Of a DNA stretch of 64,000 nt, positions 27,501 through 35,755 are shown piece by piece. The position numbers and the translations under genes were made by a program. The notes below the pieces were generated by a model. The model had not been told where the DNA came from. It made no database searches and was given only the letters and a program-made list of their open reading frames with translations. Position 1 is the first letter of the stretch. Each line of letters begins with the position of its first letter. The stretch is from CBIFVZ01 sp966185765 (GTDB taxonomy: Bacteria; Pseudomonadota; Gammaproteobacteria; Enterobacterales; Enterobacteriaceae), in contig CBIFVZ010000005.1 in assembly GCA_966185765.1 (NCBI GenBank), forward strand, positions 36,104-100,103, given 5' to 3'.

Positions 27501-27770
27501 TCAGCCGATGATATACGGCAGGCTGTTAAACAGCGTGCGCATATAATCCAGGAACATATTGAGCAGCGTCGGGCCTGCGCACACCACGGTCAGGGTCACC
27601 GCCAGGATTTTCGGGATAAATGACAGCGTCATTTCGTTAATCTGGGTCGAGGCCTGCAAAATACTGACGATAAGACCGGTCAGCAGGGCCGCAATCAGCA
27701 TGGGCGCGGCCATAGATAGCCCGATACGCATGGCCTGGTAGCCAAGCGCCATTACGCTTTCAGGAGTCAT
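27501..27770 (-). CDS. fliQ: Flagellar export gate protein FliQ
   Basis: 89 residues forming two hydrophobic helices (MAAPMLIAALLTGLIVSILQ and ILAVTLTVVCAGPTLLNMFL), the normal size and layout of FliQ. A subunit of the FliPQR export pore. GAGGAC lies just before the ATG, and the gene is 12 nt after fliP. Confidence 0.97.
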   Translation of the reverse strand: MTPESVMALGYQAMRIGLSMAAPMLIAALLTGLIVSILQASTQINEMTLSFIPKILAVTLTVVCAGPTLLNMFLDYMRTLFNSLPYIIG

Positions 27771-27782
27771 GGTAAGTCCTCG

Positions 27783-28559
27783 TTAACTGAAGAAGCTTTG
27801 CGCAAGCGAGCCGGTGAGCAGCTGCCAGCCGTCAACCAGGACAAACAGCATGAGCTTAAAGGGCAACGCAATGTTGGCCGGTGGCACCATCATCATACCC
27901 AGCGCCATCAGCACGCTTGCCACCACCAGGTCGATAATCAGAAACGGGATAAAGATGGTAAAGCCTATCTGGAACGCGGTTTTCAGCTCACTTGTCACAA
28001 ATGCCGGTAACAGGATGCGCATCGGCACATCGTCCGGGCTTTCAAACGCCTCTTCTTTGGCAAGACGCGAATAGAGTGCAAGGTCGGTTTCACGGGTCTG
28101 GTTGAGCATGAACTCACGCAGCGGACTGGCCGCGCGCTCCAGCGCCGTTTCCATATTGATTTTGTCTTCGGACAGCGGCAGATACGCGTCCTGGTAAACT
28201 TTGTCGAACACTGGCGACATGACAAAGAATGTCAAAAACAGCGCCAGCCCCAGCAGTACCTGGTTAGGCGGGGACGAGGCGGTGCCGAGTGCGTTACGCA
28301 GTAAACCCAGCACGATGATGATGCGGGTAAAGCCGGTCATCATCAGCAAAACCGCAGGCAGGAAGGTCAGCGAGGTGAGCAGTACCAGCGTCTGTACCGG
28401 CAGCGACCAGCTTTCTCCACCGCCGGGCAGCGGTTTACTGATAATTAATCCCGCGTCGGCGGCAAACGCCGCCTGGGCAGGTAGCAGAATGGCCGCAAGC
28501 GTACACAAGAACGCGGGCGAGAGAAGGCGACGGGCGACAGCGCCTGGTGTGAAACTCAT
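27783..28559 (-). CDS. fliP: Flagellar export gate protein FliP
   Basis: 258 residues. A cleavable signal peptide (hydrophobic segment ending AQAAFAAD) precedes four membrane segments with conserved LLMMTGFTRIIIVLGLLRNALG and PFKLMLFVLVDGW. Main subunit of the export pore; its assembly is aided by FliO. The start overlaps the fliO end by four bases. Confidence 0.97.
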   Translation of the reverse strand: MSFTPGAVARRLLSPAFLCTLAAILLPAQAAFAADAGLIISKPLPGGGESWSLPVQTLVLLTSLTFLPAVLLMMTGFTRIIIVLGLLRNALGTASSPPNQVLLGLALFLTFFVMSPVFDKVYQDAYLPLSEDKINMETALERAASPLREFMLNQTRETDLALYSRLAKEEAFESPDDVPMRILLPAFVTSELKTAFQIGFTIFIPFLIIDLVVASVLMALGMMMVPPANIALPFKLMLFVLVDGWQLLTGSLAQSFFS

Positions 28560-28966
28560 TTCGATGACTCCGGTTTACGACCCTTCTTCAACAGTGCCCC
28601 CAGCGCCGCCTGGAAATCTACAGCGGGCTTCCCTGTTGCTGGCTCCACCTCGTCCGGACGTGCGTCCAGCGTGTGCAGGTGCGTCACCTGCTCCGCAGTC
28701 ACGCCCAGAACCAGCCATTTGCCGTCAATCTCAACGACAGCAACCTGCGCTTTCTGTCCCAGCGAGCACTGGCTTTTTACACTCAGCAGGCGATTACCCG
28801 GGTGCTTAAGCGACGTCAGATTAAACTTCCGCGCAAGCCAGGCAATAGCGAGAATAAACAGCAGGATAAATACCAGCGCACCGCCAACATTTACCATTAC
28901 CGACCCCGGCGTGACGACGGGCGCGCCCGCAGTCGGTGCGCCTGGAACAGATTCGTGCGTTTTCAT
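28556..28966 (-). CDS. fliO: Flagellar export assembly protein FliO
   Basis: 136 residues: a short N terminus, one membrane helix (about 25-47, GGALVFILLFILAIAWLARKF), then a cytoplasmic domain with LGQKAQVAVVEIDGKWLVLGV. It stabilises FliP during pore assembly and is not in the finished structure. The ends overlap both neighbours. Confidence 0.93.
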   Translation of the reverse strand: MKTHESVPGAPTAGAPVVTPGSVMVNVGGALVFILLFILAIAWLARKFNLTSLKHPGNRLLSVKSQCSLGQKAQVAVVEIDGKWLVLGVTAEQVTHLHTLDARPDEVEPATGKPAVDFQAALGALLKKGRKPESSK

Positions 28967-29370
28967 CAGCGGCTCAGACGACGCATGCGCTCGGACGGCG
29001 TGATGATATCGGTGATGCGAATACCGAATTTATCGGACACCACTACCACTTCGCCCTGGGCAATCAGGTAGCCGTTAATCAGAATATCCAGCGGTTCACC
29101 GGCAAGGCCATCAAGCGACACCACTGAGCCCTGGCTCAGGCGCAGCAGTTCTTTAATGGTCATTTTGGTGCGCCCCAGCTCTACCGTCATTTTGACCGGA
29201 ATATCAAGAATCAGGTCCAGATCGGCAGACAGGTTCACCTGCGGCGTTTCTTTATCCAGGGCCTGGAAAACGGCGCTGCTTTCAGCGTTAAGCTGCTCGC
29301 TCATCGCATCGCCCCAAAGATCGTCCACAGACTCCTTTTCCGGGCTGGACGGCTGTTGGGTATCATTCAT
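28966..29370 (-). CDS. fliN: Motor switch protein FliN
   Basis: 134 residues. Variable N terminus, then the SpoA domain: LDIPVKMTVELGRTKMTIKELL, GSVVSLDGLAGEPLDILINGYLIAQGEVVVV and FGIRITDII. It builds the lower C-ring with FliM and binds FliH. It overlaps fliM by eight bases and fliO by one. Confidence 0.97.
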   Translation of the reverse strand: MNDTQQPSSPEKESVDDLWGDAMSEQLNAESSAVFQALDKETPQVNLSADLDLILDIPVKMTVELGRTKMTIKELLRLSQGSVVSLDGLAGEPLDILINGYLIAQGEVVVVSDKFGIRITDIITPSERMRRLSR

Positions 29371-30376
29371 GGGGTAATTCCTCGTCGTTCAGGGACTGTA
29401 ATGCAGAGTTAAACAGATGCTCCACCTTCAGAGCGTATTGACCATTCTGGCTGCCGTATTTACCCGAAAGCACCGGCACATCGTCCACCGTCACCTCGGT
29501 TTTTTCCGGGGTATCAATCGGGATAATGTCGCCTTTCTGAAGCTTCAGTACCTTCGATAAGCGCGTTGGGATCTGGGCAAAGTTCGCTACCAGCTCCAGC
29601 TCAGACGCTTTAACCTGAGATGCCAGCACATCGCGCCATTTCTCATCTTCCTGACGTGAGTTCTCCAGCGGCGGGCTGGTCAAAAGCTCCCTTAGCGGCT
29701 CAATCATGCTGAAGGGAATACAAATATCGAATTCACCGCTTTGCGCGCCAATTTCCACGTAAAACGGTGTTGTCACCACGATGTCGTTCGGCGAGGTGGT
29801 GATGTTGGTAAATTTCACCTGAATCTCGGCACGCACGTATTCCACGTCAAGCTTATAAATGGTGCTCCACGCTTCGCTGTAGGCGTCCAGCGCCATGTTC
29901 AGGATGCGCTTGATAATGCGCTGCTCGGTTGGCGTAAATTCGCGCCCTTCCACTTTGGTTGGGAAGCGGCCATCGCCACCAAACAGGTTATCCACCGCGA
30001 TAAAGACCAGGTTCGGTGAAAACACGAACAGCGAAGTGCCGCGCAGCGGATTGAGGTGCACCAGGTTCAGGTTGGTTGGCACCGGCAAGTTGCGCGCAAA
30101 CTCATGATAGGGCTGGATCTTAATGTTCCCGACTGTCACATCCGGGCTGCGGCGCAGCAGGTTGAACAGCCCAATACGGAACTGACGGGCGAAGCGCTCG
30201 TTGATAATCTCCAGTGACTGGAGACGTTCGCGCACCACGCGACGCTGCGTATTAGGGTCGTAAGGCGTTACGTTATCGCCCGGCAGCGCGCTTTCCGCTG
30301 CTGGCTCACTTTCTGCGCCATTGCCGCCGTTGAGCAGACGGTCTATTTCGGCCTGGGATAAGATACTGTCAGACAT
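29363..30376 (-). CDS. fliM: Motor switch protein FliM
   Basis: 337 residues. The N-terminal peptide DSILSQAEIDRLLNG is the CheY-P binding site. The middle CheC-like domain is followed by a C-terminal SpoA domain (KLQKGDIIPIDTPEKTEVTVDDVPVL). FliM links FliG above to FliN below in the C-ring and receives the chemotaxis signal from CheY. Confidence 0.98.
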   Translation of the reverse strand: MSDSILSQAEIDRLLNGGNGAESEPAAESALPGDNVTPYDPNTQRRVVRERLQSLEIINERFARQFRIGLFNLLRRSPDVTVGNIKIQPYHEFARNLPVPTNLNLVHLNPLRGTSLFVFSPNLVFIAVDNLFGGDGRFPTKVEGREFTPTEQRIIKRILNMALDAYSEAWSTIYKLDVEYVRAEIQVKFTNITTSPNDIVVTTPFYVEIGAQSGEFDICIPFSMIEPLRELLTSPPLENSRQEDEKWRDVLASQVKASELELVANFAQIPTRLSKVLKLQKGDIIPIDTPEKTEVTVDDVPVLSGKYGSQNGQYALKVEHLFNSALQSLNDEELPHE

Positions 30377-30381
30377 GAGAT

Positions 30382-30870
30382 TTACCGCAGTATAAAGGCG
30401 TTATATAACACGTCAGTCACCACAGCAGAGCGGTGGCTGATAGGTTTGTTCAGCTCTTCTTTAATCTGTTCAACCAGCGCAGTTTTACCCGCGTTCGTCG
30501 CCAGGTTGTCTGCCGTCTGCTGAGACAGCAGCACCAGCAGGCGGCTGCGAATTTCTGGCAAAAACTCTTCCAGCAGCTCGCGCGAAGGCTCATCACGCAG
30601 ACGCAGCGTCAGGCCGATGTACAGCACACGGTCTGCGTCTTCATCCGTCGGCTTGAGACTGACGGTAAAAGTTTCCAGCGGCATATACAGCGGGATCTGG
30701 CTTGCCGCTACCGGCTGCCCTTCACCGCCTGACGCAATCTGGGTTTTAACGTGTTTCAGCTCATACCAGGTGTAACCGGCAACGGCGCAGGCACCCAGAG
30801 CAACGCAGGCAAGCAGCACAGCGCTGAGGGAACCTCTTTTTTTCGCGTCCGCTGAATTTTTCTTTGGCAT
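30382..30870 (-). CDS. fliL: Flagellar basal-body protein FliL
   Basis: 162 residues: a short basic cytoplasmic start, one membrane helix (about 14-34), and a periplasmic domain with YMPLETFTVSLK and VLYIGLTLRLRDE. It sits next to the stator units and supports torque at high load. It starts 153 nt after fliK, so a separate promoter may exist there. AGGA lies upstream of the ATG. Confidence 0.95.
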   Translation of the reverse strand: MPKKNSADAKKRGSLSAVLLACVALGACAVAGYTWYELKHVKTQIASGGEGQPVAASQIPLYMPLETFTVSLKPTDEDADRVLYIGLTLRLRDEPSRELLEEFLPEIRSRLLVLLSQQTADNLATNAGKTALVEQIKEELNKPISHRSAVVTDVLYNAFILR

Positions 30871-31023
30871 GGAATTTCTTGATCCTTTAACAACATTAGC
30901 GCCCGAGCCGCGGCAGATTTCACCAACGGCTCTGGAATATGGCGCACATTATCGCAGCAATTTTTAGAAGCAATGGTTCGAATAACACGGGAAAATGACG
31001 CCACCTCGACCGTTAAAACGACC

Positions 31024-32229
31024 TCAGGCAAAGGTGTCGACACCACCCGGACGCAATACGGTACGTGTTTCAACGGCGCTATTTTCACCCTCTTCCTGCG
31101 CCACCCCATCGTCATGCTTACCGTTTCCACGGCCCTTTTCGCCGTCGTTATTCGCCTGTGAAGCAGCGTCCTGCCACGGCGCGGTGTTATCGTCGCTCAC
31201 GCTACTCTGGCTAAGCTCAATACCCGCTTCGGCAAGCGAGGTACGCAGCTGCGGCATCGCCGCTTCGAGCGCGGCACGCACCTGGTGGTTATCGGAGACG
31301 ATATGCACCTGCGCCTGCTCCTGGTTCATACGAATATTGAGCTGTAAGGCACCCAAATCCTGCGGATGCAGGCGCAGCTCGGCATTATGAATGCCGTTGC
31401 GGGTAAACATTGAAATCTGCTGACTCAGCGCCTGCTGCCAGGCAGCGGTACCGACGGTCTGGCTCAACACCGGCGCGGCGTTGGTGCTGGCGGTTGCCAG
31501 CGCATTTGCAGGAAGCGTCGCACTGGCTTCGGGGTTCAGGCGCAACAGCGCGGGGTTAATGGGTGAAGCTTCCGGGCTTGTTCCAGCCTGCGACACGCTC
31601 ACATCCTGGGTCAGTGGCGCAACGCGCACGGCATCGCTTGCCTGTGCCTGCGCCGCTTTCGCCTGAAGTGCCGCCGTTTCCGGCATCGCGCTCTTTTCAT
31701 TGCCCTGGCGGCGTTTATCGACGTTCAGCGCCGACGCCACCAGCGCGGGAATCGATGTACCCGATGTCGGTGCCTGGGTAGAGCCTGCAAGCGTTGTTAC
31801 CTCACTACCGCCTGGCGTCTGCGCGGCTTTCAGTGCGCCGTTTAGCAGTTGTCCCGCGTCTGTCACAAGCGACGCTTCACGCGAGGCGCTGTCAGCCGCG
31901 ACGTGCGACATCAACGTCTCACCTTGCTCAGGCGTCAGCGGTACGCCACTGCTTATTTGTGCCAGCCACTGCTGAAGCTGCTGTACCTGGCCGCTTTCCA
32001 GCGCCACCCCGTCCGGCGTAACGCCCTGTTCGAGCATGTCGCGAATCTGCTGCGCCAGTTCTTCAGCGGGAATAGCCATCTCAGGCAACGTTACCGCCGC
32101 CGCAGCACCGTCACCCAGGTGCGACTCCAGAAGCTGCGCAAAGCCGGGCAGCGTTTGCGCTAGCCCGGCTTCAGGGGAAAGCGCGGCGATATTCGCCGCT
32201 CCGGTATTATTCTGAAGGGTGTGGATCAT
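31024..32229 (-). CDS. fliK: Hook-length control protein FliK
   Basis: 401 residues. The long N-terminal two thirds are Ala/Gln/Thr-rich and poorly conserved, as usual for the molecular-ruler part. The C-terminal domain has the conserved segment ELRLHPQDLGALQLNIRMNQEQAQVHIVSDNHQVRAALEAAMPQLR, which acts on FlhB to switch export specificity. It overlaps fliJ by four bases. Confidence 0.95.
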   Translation of the reverse strand: MIHTLQNNTGAANIAALSPEAGLAQTLPGFAQLLESHLGDGAAAAVTLPEMAIPAEELAQQIRDMLEQGVTPDGVALESGQVQQLQQWLAQISSGVPLTPEQGETLMSHVAADSASREASLVTDAGQLLNGALKAAQTPGGSEVTTLAGSTQAPTSGTSIPALVASALNVDKRRQGNEKSAMPETAALQAKAAQAQASDAVRVAPLTQDVSVSQAGTSPEASPINPALLRLNPEASATLPANALATASTNAAPVLSQTVGTAAWQQALSQQISMFTRNGIHNAELRLHPQDLGALQLNIRMNQEQAQVHIVSDNHQVRAALEAAMPQLRTSLAEAGIELSQSSVSDDNTAPWQDAASQANNDGEKGRGNGKHDDGVAQEEGENSAVETRTVLRPGGVDTFA

Positions 32230-32675
32230 CGTGTTTCTTTCCTCAGGGTGGCGCGCTGCGCATACTCATCCATCATCTTCTGGTCCAGCTTGTTTTCCTT
32301 CAGAAGCTGGGTTGCCAGCGCCCTGTCTCTGAGCGTCTCAAACGCGTTGAGACGCTGTTTTTTCTCCTGCCAGTTTTTCAGCGCCTGACTTACGCGCTGT
32401 TGGCACTGTGAGACGTGCTGACGATGGTGTTCCAGCGTCTTATCCAGCGACGTCATAAACTGCTGATAATTCATCCAGTTCGTTGCCGCCATGCCGTCAC
32501 TGGTCATGTTCTGCTGCAACTGCTGGCGATATTCCAGCTCATAATTCACCAGCTGGCTGAGCTGCTCTTCGGCCTGTGAACAGGCCTGGCGCATTTTCCC
32601 CAGCTGCGTTGTAGCTTCCTGCAACGCGTCTTCCGCAATTTCCCTGAGGGTGTCCATTGGTGAGGCTGTTGCCAT
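32226..32675 (-). CDS. fliJ: Flagellar export chaperone FliJ
   Basis: 149 residues, almost entirely alpha-helical and rich in Gln, Glu and Arg, predicted antiparallel coiled coil. It acts as the central stalk of the FliI ATPase ring and contacts FlhA. It lies 14 nt after fliI and overlaps fliK. Confidence 0.93.
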   Translation of the reverse strand: MATASPMDTLREIAEDALQEATTQLGKMRQACSQAEEQLSQLVNYELEYRQQLQQNMTSDGMAATNWMNYQQFMTSLDKTLEHHRQHVSQCQQRVSQALKNWQEKKQRLNAFETLRDRALATQLLKENKLDQKMMDEYAQRATLRKETR

Positions 32676-32689
32676 AGGTCACTCCGCCA

Positions 32690-34066
32690 TTATTGAGAGG
32701 GCGAATCGGGAAAGAGCGCAAACAGCCCTTCACACGATTCCTGATACTCGCTGCGTTCGTAGATATCCTGCTGCAACCAGGACTCCATTTTGGGATACAG
32801 TCTGATGGCTTGATCCAGCTGTGGGTCAGTGCCAGCGGCGTAAGCGCCGACGCTAATCAGGTCACGGTTGCGCTGGTAGCTGGAAAGCAGTTGTTTGAAA
32901 TTTTTTACTTTCTTGTAATGGTCGGGCGTAATCAGCTCGGTCATCGCACGGCTGATGGAGGCCTCGATATCAATTGCCGGATAGTGACCGGCTTCTGCAA
33001 GGCGGCGCGAGAGCACCACGTGGCCGTCCAGGATCGCACGCGCCGAGTCGGCGATCGGATCCTGCTGATCGTCACCTTCCGTTAGTACGGTGTAGAAAGC
33101 GGTGATCGACCCGCCGTCTTTGGTGCCGTTACCGGCGCGTTCCACCAGCGCGGGTAGCTTCGCAAACACGGAAGGCGGATAACCTTTGGTGGCTGGCGGC
33201 TCGCCGATAGCCAGCGCGATTTCGCGCTGCGCCATCGCATAGCGGGTAAGGGAATCCATAATCAGCAGCACGTCTTTACCGCGATCGCGGAAGTCTTCGG
33301 CGATGCGCGTAGCATAGGCTGCGCCCTGCATACGTAAAAGCGGCGAGACATCCGCCGGGGCAGCAATCACCACCGCACGCTTGCGGCCTTCTTCACCGAG
33401 GATGTTTTCAATAAAGTCTTTAACTTCGCGCCCGCGCTCGCCAATCAGCCCTACAACGATGACGTCAGCCTGGGTGTAGCGCGCCATCATGCCGAGCAAC
33501 ACGCTTTTACCTACGCCGGAACCCGCGAACAGGCCCACGCGCTGGCCTTTACCAATGGTCAGCATGCCGTTAATGGCACGCACACCGGTGTCCAGCACAT
33601 GATGAATAGGCACACGTTGCAGCGGGTTAAACGGCGGGGTAATTAATGGTGCGCGGTAGCCGGTATCGGGTGCCGGTTTACCGTCAAGCGGACGGGCGCT
33701 GGCATCGAGCACACGGCCCAGCAACGCCGGACCCAGCGGAAGCTGTTTACCCGGCGGCAGGCCGTTCATCATGCCGGGGGCATAGACGCGCGCACCGGGC
33801 AGAATGCCGTCTACTTCTTCAAGCGGCATCAGAAACAGCTGCTGACCGTTAAAGCCCACCACTTCACTTTCAACCTGATCGATACTCACACCGTTGCTGC
33901 GCTCAATAATACAGGTGGTGCCGATGGGCAATTGCAGGCCGGTGGCCTCCATGACCAGACCGGTGGCGCGAGTCAGCTTGCCGTACTGACGGTACGGCGG
34001 CAGGCGTTTCATCTGTTTTTCACACTGGCTGAGCGAACTTAACCAGCGGTCGAGACGCGCGGTCAT
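32690..34066 (-). CDS. fliI: Flagellar export ATPase FliI
   Basis: 458 residues from the ATG at 34066, which overlaps the fliH stop as ATGA and gives the known N terminus (TARLDRWLSSL). A longer reading to 34159 adds 31 residues without family support. Walker A GLFAGSGVGKS, Walker B VLLIMDSLTRYA and the conserved GYPPSVFAKLPALVERAGNG identify an F1-beta-like hexameric ATPase that releases chaperones and aids substrate entry. Confidence 0.97.
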   Translation of the reverse strand: MTARLDRWLSSLSQCEKQMKRLPPYRQYGKLTRATGLVMEATGLQLPIGTTCIIERSNGVSIDQVESEVVGFNGQQLFLMPLEEVDGILPGARVYAPGMMNGLPPGKQLPLGPALLGRVLDASARPLDGKPAPDTGYRAPLITPPFNPLQRVPIHHVLDTGVRAINGMLTIGKGQRVGLFAGSGVGKSVLLGMMARYTQADVIVVGLIGERGREVKDFIENILGEEGRKRAVVIAAPADVSPLLRMQGAAYATRIAEDFRDRGKDVLLIMDSLTRYAMAQREIALAIGEPPATKGYPPSVFAKLPALVERAGNGTKDGGSITAFYTVLTEGDDQQDPIADSARAILDGHVVLSRRLAEAGHYPAIDIEASISRAMTELITPDHYKKVKNFKQLLSSYQRNRDLISVGAYAAGTDPQLDQAIRLYPKMESWLQQDIYERSEYQESCEGLFALFPDSPSQ

Positions 34067-34776
34067 GCCGGTGACTCCGTGCGCGCCAGCGTACACAGCG
34101 CATCCCAGCGGGTGTCCAGGGTGGCGTCCAGCTCGCCCTCGGTTGAGCAAATGCGGCAACCGCCACGCATCACTTTACCGTCAGAGTATAAACGCCAGCC
34201 GTGGTGCTCCAGCGTGTTGCCAAGCTGCTCCTGAATCAGCGGATAATCTTCCGGGCTGACCCACAGCTGCGGCTGGCCGTTAAACAGGGTTTCTTCATGC
34301 AGTAACTTGCGCACCTGCTCGACCAGCGCGCTGGCGTCGGTCATCGGCGCCTGGCCTATCACCTGGCGTGCGGCGGTCAGTGCCATCTGCACCAGACGTG
34401 CCGGGATGACTTCATCCAGGCTTTCCATCGTGGTGTTGAAGTCTTCCAGCAGCGCGGTAAAGCGGTCCGTCACGGCCTGCTGCTCAGCTTTCGCCTGCGC
34501 CAGCCCCTGTTCGATGCCCGCCGCTTTGCCTTCTTCAAGCCCGCTCGCGTAACCCTGCATGCGGCCTTCTTCTTCACCTTTTTTCAGGCCCTCAGCATAG
34601 CCCTGCTGCTGCGCCTGCTGGCGCAGACGCTGAAGCTCCGCTTTGGTGTCTTCTACGCTGCGCTGCGCGTCGTCGGCAAGCGGTGCGACGGGCACGTTAT
34701 CCAGCGGGGCAAACGGGTCGTTGAGATCGTCCGGCATCCAGCGACGCCAGCTGCCTTTATGGCGCGCATCAGACAT
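34063..34776 (-). CDS. fliH: Flagellar export ATPase regulator FliH
   Basis: 237 residues. The middle has a run of GxxxG repeats (GYAEGLKKGEEEGRMQGYASG onward), typical of FliH dimer helices. The N-terminal W-R-R-W-M-P-D-D segment resembles the FliN/FlhA-binding Trp motif. The C-terminal domain binds FliI. It overlaps both fliG (eight bases) and fliI (four bases). Confidence 0.95.
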   Translation of the reverse strand: MSDARHKGSWRRWMPDDLNDPFAPLDNVPVAPLADDAQRSVEDTKAELQRLRQQAQQQGYAEGLKKGEEEGRMQGYASGLEEGKAAGIEQGLAQAKAEQQAVTDRFTALLEDFNTTMESLDEVIPARLVQMALTAARQVIGQAPMTDASALVEQVRKLLHEETLFNGQPQLWVSPEDYPLIQEQLGNTLEHHGWRLYSDGKVMRGGCRICSTEGELDATLDTRWDALCTLARTESPA

Positions 34777-35755
34777 ACTCGTCCTCGCTGCTGCTTATCA
34801 CAATCTCGCCGCTCTCGGCCAGGCGACGCACCACCATAAGGATATTTTTCTGCTCGGTTTCCACCTGAGACATACGTACCGGGCCACGCGAGCTGAGATC
34901 TTCGTTGAGGATCTCGGCCTGGCGACGAGACATGTTGCGGAAGAATTTGTCGCGCAGCGCCTGCTCGGCACCTTTGAGCGCAACGATAAGGGATTCGTTT
35001 TCCACTTCCTGCAAAATACGCTGGATGCTGCGGTCTTCCACTTCCACCAGGTTTTCGAACAGGAACATCTCGTCGATAATTTTCTGGGCCAGTTCGCCGT
35101 CGTATTCGCGCACCGCTTCGATGGCCGCTTCTTCCTGCTGCGATTTCATCAGGTTCAGAATCTCCGCCGCCGGACGGATACCGCCCATTTTGCTGCGCTT
35201 GAGGTTCTGGCCGTCGAGCAGGTTGTTGAGCACTTCGGTCAGTTCCTGCAACGCCGCTGGCTGCACGCCGCCAAAGGTAGCAATACGCAGCATGATGTCG
35301 TTGCGCTCGCGATCGTCGAACTTCGCCAACACGTCCGCAGCCTGGCCACGCTTGAGGTGAACCAGAATGGTGGCGATGATCTGCGGATGTTCGTCGCGAA
35401 TCAGGTCGTATACCGTCTGCGGCTCCATGAAGTTGAGCGTCTCGATACCGTTGGTACCGCTCTGCTGATCCAGCAAATCTTCGAGCAGGCTGGAGGCACG
35501 CTCTTCGCCCAGCGCCTTAACCAGCACGCCGCGCACGTAGTCACTGGTGTTCACGCTCAGGGCGGCAAACTCGGCCGCGTCTTTATGGAACTCACGCAGT
35601 ACTTCTGCCAGCTGCTCGTGGGTAAAGCTGGTCAGATTGACCATTGCGCTACTGATCTGGGTGACTTCGTGGTTGTTGAGGTGCTTAAACACCTCTGCCG
35701 CGCGGACTTCACCCAGCGTCATCATCAGGATGGCGCTCTTTTCGATAGCATTCAT
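34769..35755 (-). CDS. fliG: Motor switch protein FliG
   Basis: 328 residues from the ATG at 35755, chosen because it overlaps the fliF stop as TAATG and starts close to known FliG (E. coli 331 residues). A start at 35782 would lie deep inside fliF. It contains the EHPQ motif (DEHPQIIATILVHLKR), the hinge region and the C-terminal torque helix with charged residues (MSRRQAEILNEDLSSRGPVR). Links the MS ring to FliM and contacts MotA. Confidence 0.96.
   Translation of the reverse strand: MNAIEKSAILMMTLGEVRAAEVFKHLNNHEVTQISSAMVNLTSFTHEQLAEVLREFHKDAAEFAALSVNTSDYVRGVLVKALGEERASSLLEDLLDQQSGTNGIETLNFMEPQTVYDLIRDEHPQIIATILVHLKRGQAADVLAKFDDRERNDIMLRIATFGGVQPAALQELTEVLNNLLDGQNLKRSKMGGIRPAAEILNLMKSQQEEAAIEAVREYDGELAQKIIDEMFLFENLVEVEDRSIQRILQEVENESLIVALKGAEQALRDKFFRNMSRRQAEILNEDLSSRGPVRMSQVETEQKNILMVVRRLAESGEIVISSSEDEYV

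Noticed and set aside
34067..34159. Longer fliI start
   Set aside because: The extra 31 residues lie inside fliH and do not match FliI; the ATGA overlap at 34066 is the normal arrangement.
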